A DNA stretch of 15,660 bases from an uncultured Ilumatobacter sp. (GTDB taxonomy: Bacteria > Actinomycetota > Acidimicrobiia > Acidimicrobiales > Ilumatobacteraceae). The notes beneath the pieces were generated by a model. It saw only the letters and a list, made by a program, of their open reading frames with translations. It ran no database searches and had not been told where the DNA came from. The stretch covers positions 1 to 15,660 of the forward strand of contig CALAHA010000332.1 of assembly GCA_937891565.1 (NCBI GenBank), written 5' to 3'. This document shows, one piece after another, positions 1 through 7,845 of this stretch; within the stretch, counting starts at the first letter, position 1, and the number at the start of each line of letters is the position of its first letter. The translations under genes and the position numbers were made by a program.

Positions 1-1
1 G

Positions 2-1183
2 GGCAAGGCCGTCTCAGGGCTTTCGCAACGAGACAACATTCGTGAGGCCGTTGTTCTGTCCACGTGCAACCGCACCGAGGTGTACGTCGTCACCGAACTG
101 TTCCACGGTGCGTACGGCGATGTCCGAGATTTCCTGTGTGAGATCAGCGACCTGTCAGTTGACGAGCTCACCCCGCACCTCTATAGCCAGCACGACAGTG
201 CTGCCGTGAACCACCTCTTCGAGGTAGCGGCCGGCCTTGATTCTGCCGTCCTCGGCGAGAGTGAGATCCTCGGTCAGGTGAAAACGGCCTGGGAAGCCGC
301 GCAGTTCGAAGGTGCAGCTCGATCGAGCCTCAACTTGCTCTTCCGCTCAGCGGTCGAAACGGGCAAGCGTGCACGCAGTGAAACCACGATCAGCCGCGGT
401 ACGGCCTCGATCAGCCATGCCGCTGTCGAAATGGCGACCGAGGTGGTCGGAGAACTCGCTGGTAAGCGAGTCGCTGTCGTCGGCGCCGGCTCCATGGGCG
501 AAGGTGTTGCTGTTGCTCTCCACAAAGCCGGCGGCTCCGAGATCCTCGTCGTTAACCGCTCACCCGAACGCGGCGCCTCGCTGGCAGCTCGCGTGAGCGG
601 TCGCACCGTCGGCATGGACCATCTCGCTGACGCCGTTGCGACGGCCGATGTCATTGTGGCCAGCACCGGCTCGGACGAGCCGATCATCACGACCGAACTG
701 GTCCGCAACGCTCGGCTCGGCGTCGGGGCCGACCAACCGCTGCACATCTTCGACATTGCGATGCCGCGCGACGTTGAGGTCGGCGTTGCCGATCTTGCCG
801 GCGTCACGGTGTTTAACCTTGATGACCTGCGCGACTGGGCCGATCGAGGCCTGGCTCAACGAGCCACCGAAGCCAATCGTGTGCGCGCAATCGTGCTTGA
901 AGAAGTCGACTCGTTCGCCGCCGAATCAGTAGCTCGTCAGGCGGCACCGCTCGTTGCGTCGATGCGAGAAGCTGCTGACCGGGTCCGTGCCGGCGAATTG
1001 GAACGCTACTCGTCGAAGCTCGATGCACTCGGCGAGAAAGAACGTCAAACAGTCGAGGCAATCACCAAGGCGATCGTGGCGAAGCTGTTGCACGAGCCGT
1101 CGGTTCGGCTCAAGGCGCAGGCAGGCACCCCGCAGGGGGACCGCAATGCTGCAGCTGTGCGCGACCTTTTTGACTTGACCTGA
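2..1183 (+). CDS. hemA: Glutamyl-tRNA reductase, 5'-truncated by window edge
   Basis: NADPH-dependent reduction of glutamyl-tRNA(Glu) to glutamate-1-semialdehyde, the first committed step of C5 tetrapyrrole synthesis in the cytoplasm. The frame is open from base 2, so the true start lies outside the window and 393 residues are visible; HemA is usually a little over 400, so only a short N-terminal piece is missing. The hallmark STCNRTEVY, with the nucleophilic Cys at visible residue 22, is encoded just upstream of the GTG at base 80, so that GTG cannot be the real start. Next come HLFEVAAGLDSAVLGESEILGQVK, the GAGSMG Rossmann motif for NADPH (bases about 480-500), and a helical C-terminal dimerisation domain. 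The substrate-binding block reads GESEILGQ where many homologues have GEPQILGQ. The stop codon lies inside a pentanucleotide repeat. hemC follows after 45 bases and was probably co-transcribed. Identification is secure. Confidence 0.97.
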   Translation, partial: GKAVSGLSQRDNIREAVVLSTCNRTEVYVVTELFHGAYGDVRDFLCEISDLSVDELTPHLYSQHDSAAVNHLFEVAAGLDSAVLGESEILGQVKTAWEAAQFEGAARSSLNLLFRSAVETGKRARSETTISRGTASISHAAVEMATEVVGELAGKRVAVVGAGSMGEGVAVALHKAGGSEILVVNRSPERGASLAARVSGRTVGMDHLADAVATADVIVASTGSDEPIITTELVRNARLGVGADQPLHIFDIAMPRDVEVGVADLAGVTVFNLDDLRDWADRGLAQRATEANRVRAIVLEEVDSFAAESVARQAAPLVASMREAADRVRAGELERYSSKLDALGEKERQTVEAITKAIVAKLLHEPSVRLKAQAGTPQGDRNAAAVRDLFDLT

Positions 1184-1203
1184 CTTGACCTGACTTGACT
1201 TGA
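1171..1203. repeat. TGACY pentanucleotide tandem repeat across the hemA stop
   Basis: Six consecutive TGACT/TGACC units followed by TGA. TGA triplets occur at 1171, 1176, 1181, 1186, 1191, 1196 and 1201, so all three forward frames are closed at least twice. The hemA stop is the one at 1181. The TTGAC strings inside the array resemble -35 boxes, but I see no well-placed -10 before hemC. Confidence 0.9.
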
Positions 1204-1228
1204 ATAGCTCAACCGTCAACATTGTTCA

Positions 1229-2098
1229 ATGACCACCGCACTTCGTATCGCCACCCGTGGCTCGCGTCAGGCGTGGGCGCAGGCAACTGCCGTTGCCGGA
1301 TCGCTCGCTGCGGCAACCGGTCGTGTTGTCGAACTCGTCGAGATCAACACCACGGGTGACATCCAGTCTGAGGTCCCGCTGCACAGCATCGGTGGTCAGG
1401 GCGTCTTCGTCAAAGAAGTCCAGCAGGCCGTGCTTGACGGGCGTGCCGACATAGCGGCGCACTCTGCCAAGGACCTCACATCGGGTGCCACCGATGGGCT
1501 GCTGATCGCTGCATTCACCGAGCGGCGTGATGCGCGCGATGCGCTGATTGGATCCACCCTCGACAATCTGGCTCAGGGTGCAACTGTTGCGTCCGGCTCG
1601 GTTCGGCGTCGTGCACAGATCGGCCGCGTCCGCCCCGACCTGGAGTTTGCCGAGTTGCGGGGCAACATCGACACGCGGCTCTCCAAAATTCCTGAAGGTG
1701 GTGCGATCGTCATGGCGGTTGCCGCCTTGCAAATCCTCGATATGACCGATCGAGTCACCGAGATGCTCTCGATTGATGAGTTCGTTCCGGCAATCGGCCA
1801 AGGATGCGTCGCCATCGAATGCCGATCGGGTGACTCGGCGACCATCGAGGCGCTTGGCGTAATCGATCATGCGTCGACTCGCCACGACGTCGAAGTCGAG
1901 CGAGCCTTCCTCGCCGAATTGGGCTCGGGCTGTTCGCTTCCTGTGGGCGGGCACGTGGCCAACGGTGTGCTCTATACGTTCCTCGCCAACCTGTCGACGG
2001 GGATGTCAATAAGTGGCCAAGTCGTCTTGTCTGGCGATGCGGGTGACATCGAGACAGCCCGCAACGCAGCTCATTCGGCGCACGACGCACTGAACTGA
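1229..2098 (+). CDS. hemC: Hydroxymethylbilane synthase (porphobilinogen deaminase)
   Basis: Joins four porphobilinogen molecules head to tail into hydroxymethylbilane, using a covalently bound dipyrromethane primer; cytoplasmic. The protein has 289 residues, slightly short of the usual 300-310. Visible family motifs are RIATRGSRQAWAQA at the N-terminus, GQGVFVKEV, DIAAHSAKDL (holding the catalytic Asp, with DL where most homologues have DVP), the arginine-rich GSVRRRAQIGRVRPDL that binds the growing chain, LRGNIDTRL and AIGQGCVAIE. The cofactor-attachment cysteine is C235 in GSGCSLPVGGH. The ATG at 1229 is the only start that keeps the complete first beta strand; I see no Shine-Dalgarno sequence before it. 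It lies between hemA and hemD, with only two bases separating it from hemD, which makes hemC-hemD a coupled pair. Identification is secure. Confidence 0.97.
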   Translation: MTTALRIATRGSRQAWAQATAVAGSLAAATGRVVELVEINTTGDIQSEVPLHSIGGQGVFVKEVQQAVLDGRADIAAHSAKDLTSGATDGLLIAAFTERRDARDALIGSTLDNLAQGATVASGSVRRRAQIGRVRPDLEFAELRGNIDTRLSKIPEGGAIVMAVAALQILDMTDRVTEMLSIDEFVPAIGQGCVAIECRSGDSATIEALGVIDHASTRHDVEVERAFLAELGSGCSLPVGGHVANGVLYTFLANLSTGMSISGQVVLSGDAGDIETARNAAHSAHDALN

Positions 2099-2100
2099 CT

Positions 2101-2856
2101 GTGTCGAGCGATGCTGACATTCGGGGTCCGCTGACCGGTCGACGTGTTGTGGTTACTCGTGACCGTCCCGGGGAGCTCGGGCGGCTGCTTGGCGAACGTG
2201 GCGCCGACGTCATTCATGTTCCGCTCATCGAAACGACTGACCCTGACGACGGGGGAGTGGCGCTCGCTGCGGCGCTCGGCAACCTCTCGGAGCACGACTG
2301 GCTGGTCGTTACGTCAGCTGTCGGCGCCGAACGTGTCGGCGATGCAGCGAAGCAGCACCCAGGCGTGGCGCTGGCGGCAGTCGGTACCACCACGGCTCGC
2401 GTGCTTGCCGACCGAGCTGGTCGACCGATTGATGTGGTTCCCGACCGCCAAGTCGTTGTCGAACTGGCCGAGGCGCTGAACGTTCGACTGCGAGGAGCGC
2501 ACGTCAGCATCCTGGTGGCCCAAGCTGATCGTGCACCGGGAACGCTGGCCGATCTGCTTCGTGCGGCGGGCCACGACGTCACGGTGGTGACTGCATACTC
2601 GACGCAGCTCAGGGTTCCGGACCCAACGCTGCTCACTGACATCGACGCATTGGTGCTCGCCAGCGGGTCGGCCGCCACCAGTTGGGTCGCAGCCTTCGGA
2701 ACCGAAGCTCCTCCGATTGTCGTGGTGATCGGCCCAACGACTGCCCAAGTTGCTCGTGAACTGGGCCTCAAGGTGAGTGCCGTTGCTACCGACTACTCTC
2801 TCGCAGGTCTTGTTGACGCCGTGGAACGTCAATTCATCCTCCATCCCCCGGAGTGA
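2101..2856 (+). CDS. hemD: Uroporphyrinogen-III synthase
   Basis: Cyclises hydroxymethylbilane with inversion of ring D to give uroporphyrinogen III, the branch point to haem, sirohaem and cobalamin. HemD sequences diverge strongly, so the call rests on length (251 residues), the N-terminal LTGRRVVVTRDRPGELGRLL...GADVIHVPLIET pattern, the DWLVVTSAVGAERV strand-loop, the two-lobed alternation of alpha/beta segments, the late ALVLASGSAATSWVAAFG and VVVIGPTTAQVARELG blocks, and its place directly after hemC. It is a stand-alone enzyme; in some other actinobacteria hemD is fused to the uroporphyrinogen methyltransferase CobA, and no such domain is present here. The start is a GTG two bases after the hemC stop, so translation by reinitiation is likely. 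The next + gene starts about 80 bases downstream and is functionally unrelated. Confidence 0.93.
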   Translation: MSSDADIRGPLTGRRVVVTRDRPGELGRLLGERGADVIHVPLIETTDPDDGGVALAAALGNLSEHDWLVVTSAVGAERVGDAAKQHPGVALAAVGTTTARVLADRAGRPIDVVPDRQVVVELAEALNVRLRGAHVSILVAQADRAPGTLADLLRAAGHDVTVVTAYSTQLRVPDPTLLTDIDALVLASGSAATSWVAAFGTEAPPIVVVIGPTTAQVARELGLKVSAVATDYSLAGLVDAVERQFILHPPE

Positions 2857-2883
2857 TGCGATTTCACGGGTGAGAGAACAAGC

Positions 2884-2943
2884 ATGCAAGAATATTTCGC
2901 CGACCTGCTGACCGATATGGTCAACAGGGCAACAACGACATGA
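2884..2943 (+). CDS. Possible 19-residue upstream ORF coupled to the propeller protein
   Basis: ATG to TGA encoding MQEYFADLLTDMVNRATTT. Its TGA (2941-2943) overlaps the ATG (2940-2942) of the following 831-residue ORF in the ATGA arrangement typical of translational coupling. A purine-rich GTGAGAGAA tract lies about 8 bases before the ATG. The peptide has no recognisable domain and could be a chance ORF. If the downstream gene instead starts at GTG 2952, the uORF stop would sit inside that gene's Shine-Dalgarno region. Confidence 0.35.
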   Translation: MQEYFADLLTDMVNRATTT

Positions 2944-5435
2944 GGAGCATCGTGGCTGCACGAAGCCGAGGCAGAACTTGGGTCTCTGCGTCAGCAACTG
3001 CGCTCGGAGCAGGCTTGATCCTGAGTACGGGCGCCGTGAGCGTTTCGGCGCGCTCGATTGTCATTCTCGAACAGGTTGAATCGGCCCCGCCCGGTGCCTC
3101 GGCGCAGCCTGTGGGCGACCAGCTCGGTTCTCATCCCTCGATATCGGGCGACGGCCAGTACGTCGTCTACCAGGGCGTACCCGAACAACCGGTTGCGCGC
3201 AAGGGCGAGATCGCCGACCTCGGGCGCGACGAGCGAGAGTCGACGATTTACCTGAGCAATCGTGAAGACGGCTCAACGGTCGAATTGACTCCGGTCCCCG
3301 ATGGACTCCGATCAGGCAACTCGATCAGCCCCATCATTTCCGGCGACGGTTGCAGCGTCGTGACGATCACCGAGATGGCACTCGACGTCTTTAGCGACGA
3401 TGACGCTGGCACGCGCTGGGACGTCTACCGATCGGTGCTGCCACATTGCGAGGGCGCCGTTGGCAACTGGGAGCTCGTCTCCACACGAAACGATGGCAGC
3501 TCGCTTGCTCGTGACGACGTCCGACCCGAATTTTCTCCTACTGTGTCGCGCTCCGGCACGGCAATCGCCTTCGTGCACCCCGACGAGCGGCTCTTCGACG
3601 CTCCTGACGTCAACGCAATCACTCTCGTCGACCTGACGGTTCCGGCGAGCGACTCCGGCCGTTCCCAGGTCGTTCCCGGCATGCCGATTGAGCGTCCAAA
3701 CACTGTCTTTGTTCACGTCGGTCTTGATCAGCCGGCCCTGTCAGACAACGGTCGCTACCTCGCGTACCGCTCCGACGCCGCCTCGGCCGAAGCGTTGCCG
3801 GTGTGGGGAACGGGCCAGATCGACGGCGCCCGCGCCACCCAGCAGGTATTTGTGTGGGACCGCCTCGAACTCGATCCGTTCCGCCAGGTCCAGCTGGTGT
3901 CAGCGCTGCCGACGGGTGAGCCGACAACTGCAGGCGCTGGTGAGCCCGTTCTCTCCCGAACCGGCCGAATGATCGCTTTTAGTTCAGGAGATCAGGGCCT
4001 CGTGACGAGCGTCTTCCCGACCTGCACGGACGAGTGTCCGACGCAGATCTTCCGTCTCGACCGCGACGTCGATGCCGACAGCGTGTACGACGAACCCGGC
4101 GAGACCGCACTCGAAATGGTCAGTGCCGAACCGATCACCGAAGACGCGCCGATCCCGGTTGCCGGTCGGGCCGCGTCGTCCCAGCCGACGTTGAGCTCCG
4201 ACGGCCAGTTGCTTGCTTTCGTCTCGAAGGCTCCGAACCTCCAGCTGATCGAAGCACCGGGCAGCGGTGAAGCCCTCGATGGCGACATCCTGGTTGCCGG
4301 TGGCGACGGTGTCAGCCTGCGCCGCATCACGGTGTCGACTGATGGCGTACGGCCGACTATCGGCGCGCATTCCCGTCCTGATCTGAGCGATACCGGTCGG
4401 ATCACCGTGTTCGACACGTCGGCCGCCAGACAACTCATTGGCGAAGGCGCAGCACCTGGCCGCCAGGTAATCGCACTCTTTTCGCCGTCTCGCGTTGCGC
4501 TCGCTGATGCCGACGTCGGCACGACCGTGGTCGGTCTCGAGAGCGCAGGCTGGTTTGTCTCGCTGGTCAATGAAGGTCCGTCCGCATTCGATCCGGCAAT
4601 GGTGACGGTTGACGATGATCGGTTCACCATTGACCCCGACGAGAGCAGCTGTGTGATCGGCACGCTGGTGCCATCCGGTGCTCGATGCAACGTGAGCTTT
4701 ACGTTCACGCCGACTTCAGAAGCTGCCGTGTCTGCAACGATCACGATTGCCGAGCAAGGCTTCGAAGCGCTCTCGGTGTCGGCGACCGTGTCGGGTTCGG
4801 GCGGCGATCCTGCCCTACAGATCTACCCTGGTGGTGGCGATTTTGGTGAAGTCGCCGTCGGCAAGTCGGGAATCGAATTCCTCTTCGACGTGAGTAACGT
4901 CGGTTACTTGAGTTCCTCGGTCGAGCGGATCGAGATCGTCGGTGCGCACGCCTCAGAGTTTGCTGTCACCACGAACAACTGCGCTGACCGCCCGCTCAAC
5001 CCGCGTGCCAACTGCGCCGTTGGGGTCACGTTCACGCCAAGCGAAGCTGGCCGCCGGACGGTACTCGTCGAAGCGTTCACGCCGCAGGGCCAGTCGACTT
5101 CCGTGATCCTTGCCGGTGACGGCGTGTTCGAACCCGAGCTCGTCACCCTCGAGAGCACAGTCCAGGCTGGCGAAGAATTTTTTCTCGGTGGTTCTGACTA
5201 CCCGGCCAACACCGAGTTGGTTGTCGTCTTTGGCAATGGCCCTGGCGACAAGGTCAACGTTACGACCAACGATGGTGGCGGTTTCATTGTCTTTATCCCG
5301 GTGCAGCCGAATGCATTTGGCGGCGATCGTCAAGTCGTCGTCCAGTCGCGGCAGGGTGTTGCAGCCGTCGTCCAGATCGAAGTGATCGAAGACGACCCGA
5401 TGTACATCGGTGTTCCAGGCTTCGGCCTGGGCTGA
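2940..5435 (+). CDS. Secreted seven-blade propeller / ASH-domain surface protein
   Basis: Unnamed exported protein of 831 residues; no enzymatic function can be assigned. Residues 1-37 form a signal peptide (basic start, hydrophobic ATALGAGLILSTGAVSV, small residues at the likely cleavage site). Seven PD40/TolB-like blade motifs of the form S-x-D/N-G-x-x-hydrophobic-A-F/Y lie near residues 67, 131, 200, 266, 337, 417 and 481, which fits a closed seven-blade propeller. Two ASH/'choice-of-anchor D'-like beta domains follow at about 520-619 and 622-728, each with a Cys pair (C571/C583, C681/C692) and an FTFTP or VTFTP strand. A last beta domain spans about 731-816. There is no LPXTG or transmembrane anchor. 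The alternative start GTG 2952 has a strong GAGGAG box only four bases upstream and would also give a signal peptide. It is convergent with another beta-sandwich envelope gene, so a shared surface role is plausible but unproven. Confidence 0.85.
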   Translation: MRSIVAARSRGRTWVSASATALGAGLILSTGAVSVSARSIVILEQVESAPPGASAQPVGDQLGSHPSISGDGQYVVYQGVPEQPVARKGEIADLGRDERESTIYLSNREDGSTVELTPVPDGLRSGNSISPIISGDGCSVVTITEMALDVFSDDDAGTRWDVYRSVLPHCEGAVGNWELVSTRNDGSSLARDDVRPEFSPTVSRSGTAIAFVHPDERLFDAPDVNAITLVDLTVPASDSGRSQVVPGMPIERPNTVFVHVGLDQPALSDNGRYLAYRSDAASAEALPVWGTGQIDGARATQQVFVWDRLELDPFRQVQLVSALPTGEPTTAGAGEPVLSRTGRMIAFSSGDQGLVTSVFPTCTDECPTQIFRLDRDVDADSVYDEPGETALEMVSAEPITEDAPIPVAGRAASSQPTLSSDGQLLAFVSKAPNLQLIEAPGSGEALDGDILVAGGDGVSLRRITVSTDGVRPTIGAHSRPDLSDTGRITVFDTSAARQLIGEGAAPGRQVIALFSPSRVALADADVGTTVVGLESAGWFVSLVNEGPSAFDPAMVTVDDDRFTIDPDESSCVIGTLVPSGARCNVSFTFTPTSEAAVSATITIAEQGFEALSVSATVSGSGGDPALQIYPGGGDFGEVAVGKSGIEFLFDVSNVGYLSSSVERIEIVGAHASEFAVTTNNCADRPLNPRANCAVGVTFTPSEAGRRTVLVEAFTPQGQSTSVILAGDGVFEPELVTLESTVQAGEEFFLGGSDYPANTELVVVFGNGPGDKVNVTTNDGGGFIVFIPVQPNAFGGDRQVVVQSRQGVAAVVQIEVIEDDPMYIGVPGFGLG

Positions 5436-5463
5436 CATCTTTGGCCATCACCGGGGCCAGGCC
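5424..5463. terminator. Candidate hairpin between convergent genes
   Basis: GGCCTGG (5424-5430) pairs with CCAGGCC (5457-5463); a smaller TGGCC/GGCCA pairing lies inside the loop. It spans the end of the + propeller gene and sits just before the end of the convergent minus gene. There is no T-tract, so an intrinsic terminator is only a weak call. Confidence 0.25.
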
Positions 5464-5477
5464 ACCCGGTTGGCGTG

Positions 5478-6818
5478 TCAGACGTTCTGAGCGGGGCGGA
5501 TGAGTCCGCCGATGTTGATCGCTGTGGTGCACGATGATTTCGACGACTCAGCGCCGACGGCGTCGCAGCGCACCGAGAAGGTGATGTTGTCGCCGGGTTG
5601 CAGGCGGATCGGGGTGATGCTCGGCTCGAACAACTGACCGCGAATGTTCGAAAGAGACCACTGATACGCGGTCTCGCCGTTGATCAGTAACGTGGCAATG
5701 CCGGACTCGTTCAACGAGTTTTCGACACGGATATCGGTGAGGTCGAAGATCTCGCCATCTGGAATCGTCGACGAGGCATCGTCGGTTGCGGTGAGGCCGG
5801 CATCGACAGTGAGTCGAATGAACGCTGGCTCGCTGGCTTCGTCGGACGAGGCTGGAAGGGTCGGTTCGGTGTCGTCGTTCGATGCTGTTGTGGTGACGGG
5901 TATTGGGTTAGCCGGATCGACGGGCGCGAGTTCAGCGATGCGAGCGTCAACGCGCTCGTTGACCGTGTCGCGAAGCTCTGGGCGGACCACACCGAACCAA
6001 GCGGCGGCTGTGGCGGCTACGACAGCGGCAACTGTGAGCGCGCGAACAATGGCGGGCCCTGGAATCGTCGGCGGCTGAACGACCGACATCGCACCGATTG
6101 CCGGGTCGTGTCCCTGCTGTTCGGCCTCGATCTCGAAGTCGAGTGTGCGAGTGGCGCGACGAAAACCACTGCGTTTGGCTTTCGCCCTGAATCGGACGAG
6201 GCTTGCACCGCCGGGAGCAATACCCACGGCTGGGGGGTCGAACGAGCCGTCGACCCGGTTACTCGGATCGACAAGGCGGAGACGACAGCTTGCGAGGCTG
6301 TTGCCATGGTTTTCTACCATGAACTCGTAGTTAGCTCGACGGCGAGAGCGTTGCACCGGCTGCAACGTGACGATGCGGCGGTCGTCGAAGGGCTGGATTG
6401 TCAGCACGATCTCGGCAACGACGGCGTCGTCGGGCTCACCCTGCGGGATCACGCGAACGTTGATTACACTCGGGCCGGACGAGGTCGTCGGGATAGCCGG
6501 TGGCATCACCACGACTTCGACGACGTCCTGCGATCCGCCGAACAGGGTGACGTTGCCACGTTCGATCGTGGTCCAACTGGCGCTCAGGCCGGCCGGAACG
6601 ATCGTGTATGACTCGGTCGATTGGCCAAGATTGTGAATTGACAACGGCAGCGTGAGGCGTTCGCCAGGCACAGCCACCATGCCGTCGCTGGAGAACCACG
6701 TCTGCACTGACACGGCTCCCGACAGTACTGGTTGGCCCCACACCGTGTCTCGCACCCGCACCCAGCAATCCGAAATAGAGATCGTTAGGCCGCGTGGGCG
6801 CGGTGATTTGGTCTCCAT
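5478..6818 (-). CDS. Single-pass membrane protein with Ig-like beta-sandwich domains (COG1470-like)
   Basis: Unnamed protein of 446 residues. There is no N-terminal signal peptide. Residues about 35-145 and 148-245 look like two Ig-like/NPCBM-type beta sandwiches (patterns such as VPGERLTLPLSIHNLGQSTESYTI and FMVENHGNSLASCRLRL...VGIAPGGASLVRFRAKAK). One transmembrane helix lies at about 257-278 (IVRALTVAAVVAATAAAWFGVV), then a charged linker, a Thr/Ser/Asp/Glu-rich low-complexity stretch (about 308-332) and a C-terminal beta domain with C418/C430. Two Ig-like domains inside and the C-terminal domain outside is the simplest topology. The architecture resembles proteins annotated as 'hydrolytic protein'/COG1470, which I recall near contractile injection clusters in Streptomyces; no such structural genes are in this window. 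It ends 42 bases from the convergent propeller gene and is divergent from hemB. Confidence 0.8.
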   Translation of the reverse strand: METKSPRPRGLTISISDCWVRVRDTVWGQPVLSGAVSVQTWFSSDGMVAVPGERLTLPLSIHNLGQSTESYTIVPAGLSASWTTIERGNVTLFGGSQDVVEVVVMPPAIPTTSSGPSVINVRVIPQGEPDDAVVAEIVLTIQPFDDRRIVTLQPVQRSRRRANYEFMVENHGNSLASCRLRLVDPSNRVDGSFDPPAVGIAPGGASLVRFRAKAKRSGFRRATRTLDFEIEAEQQGHDPAIGAMSVVQPPTIPGPAIVRALTVAAVVAATAAAWFGVVRPELRDTVNERVDARIAELAPVDPANPIPVTTTASNDDTEPTLPASSDEASEPAFIRLTVDAGLTATDDASSTIPDGEIFDLTDIRVENSLNESGIATLLINGETAYQWSLSNIRGQLFEPSITPIRLQPGDNITFSVRCDAVGAESSKSSCTTAINIGGLIRPAQNV

Positions 6819-6849
6819 TTCGGGGATGGGTCTGTTGGAGTGTGTCTCG

Positions 6850-6856
6850 TAGGCTA
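6850..6856. promoter_or_regulatory. Candidate bidirectional -10 element for hemB and the divergent membrane gene
   Basis: TAGGCTA contains a TANNNT -10 on each strand: TAGGCT (+, 6850-6855) and TAGCCT (-, 6856-6851). On the + strand it ends six bases before the hemB GTG at 6862, the spacing expected for a leaderless transcript. On the minus strand it leaves roughly 25 bases of leader before the ATG at 6818. No clear -35 is visible on either strand. Confidence 0.35.
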
Positions 6857-6861
6857 GTCAG

Positions 6862-7836
6862 GTGCCTGTAATTCGTCCTCGTCGACTTCGCCGGACCGCA
6901 GCGATGCGTGATCTGTTGGCTGAGACCCATGTTCGGACCGATGATCTGATCGCGCCGCTGTTCGTGCGAGAGGGGATTGCTGAGCCGCAGCCGATCCAAT
7001 CGCTCAAGGGCGTGATGCAGCACACTCGTGACTCGCTTCGTGCTGAAGTGGCCGGACTGGCAGCTCTCGGCGTGAAGTCGGTGATCTTGTTCGGGGTCCC
7101 CGCTGACAAAGATGCGGTCGGTAGCGGCGCCTACGACCCAGAGGGCATCGTGCAGTTGGCGCTCGGTGACCTGCGTAGCGAAGTCGGTGACGACATGGTC
7201 GTGATGACTGATCTGTGCGTCGACGAATACACGAGCCACGGACACTGTGGCATTGTCGACGAACACGGCGTGGTCGACAACGACAAGACTCTCGACCTGT
7301 ACGTCGCTGCAGCGCTCGCCCAGGCGCGCGCCGGGTCGCACGTTGTGGCTCCCAGCGGAATGATGGACGGCCAAGTCGCCGCGATTCGCTCGGGGCTTGA
7401 TGCCGAGAATTTCACTGACGTCGCAATTCTCGCTTACGCGGCCAAATATGCCAGCGGTCTGTACGGGCCGTTCCGCGACGCTGTCGACGTCGAGATTGCC
7501 GACGGCGGCGACCGCAGGGGCTACCAGCAGGACTACCGCAACACCCGTGAAGCGCAGCGAGAAGTCGACCTCGACATTGCCGAAGGCGCTGACATAGTGA
7601 TGATCAAGCCTGCGCTGTCGTACCTCGACATCATTGCTGACACCGCAGCACGCGTCGATGTTCCCGTGGCGGCGTATCACGTCAGCGGTGAATACGCGAT
7701 GATCCATGCCGCTGCCGACAATGGCTGGATCGACGGCGACGCTGTCGCACTGGAGCAGCTCACGGCGATTAAGCGCGCCGGAGCGAACATCATCCTCACC
7801 TACTTCACCCGCTGGTTCGCTGAGAACCAACGCTAA
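6862..7836 (+). CDS. hemB: Delta-aminolevulinic acid dehydratase (porphobilinogen synthase)
   Basis: Condenses two 5-aminolevulinate molecules to porphobilinogen; cytoplasmic, normally an octameric TIM-barrel enzyme. The protein has 324 residues, the usual length. Both Schiff-base lysines are present: K195 in ILAYAAKYAS and K249 in MIKPALSYLD. The metal-site block reads DLCVDEYTSHGHCG, giving C119, D121 and C129 at the positions of the three zinc cysteines of classical enzymes (C-x-C-x7-C), so the middle ligand is Asp. The N-terminal arm VIRPRRLRRTAAMRDLLAET and the C-terminal GANIILTYFTRWFAE are typical. The start is a GTG, supported by the N-terminal arm and by a -10-like element six bases upstream that implies leaderless translation. 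It is separated from hemC-hemD by the two envelope genes and followed by hemL 56 bases downstream, past a perfect palindrome. Identification is secure. Confidence 0.97.
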   Translation: MPVIRPRRLRRTAAMRDLLAETHVRTDDLIAPLFVREGIAEPQPIQSLKGVMQHTRDSLRAEVAGLAALGVKSVILFGVPADKDAVGSGAYDPEGIVQLALGDLRSEVGDDMVVMTDLCVDEYTSHGHCGIVDEHGVVDNDKTLDLYVAAALAQARAGSHVVAPSGMMDGQVAAIRSGLDAENFTDVAILAYAAKYASGLYGPFRDAVDVEIADGGDRRGYQQDYRNTREAQREVDLDIAEGADIVMIKPALSYLDIIADTAARVDVPVAAYHVSGEYAMIHAAADNGWIDGDAVALEQLTAIKRAGANIILTYFTRWFAENQR

Positions 7837-7845
7837 CGCCGACCA

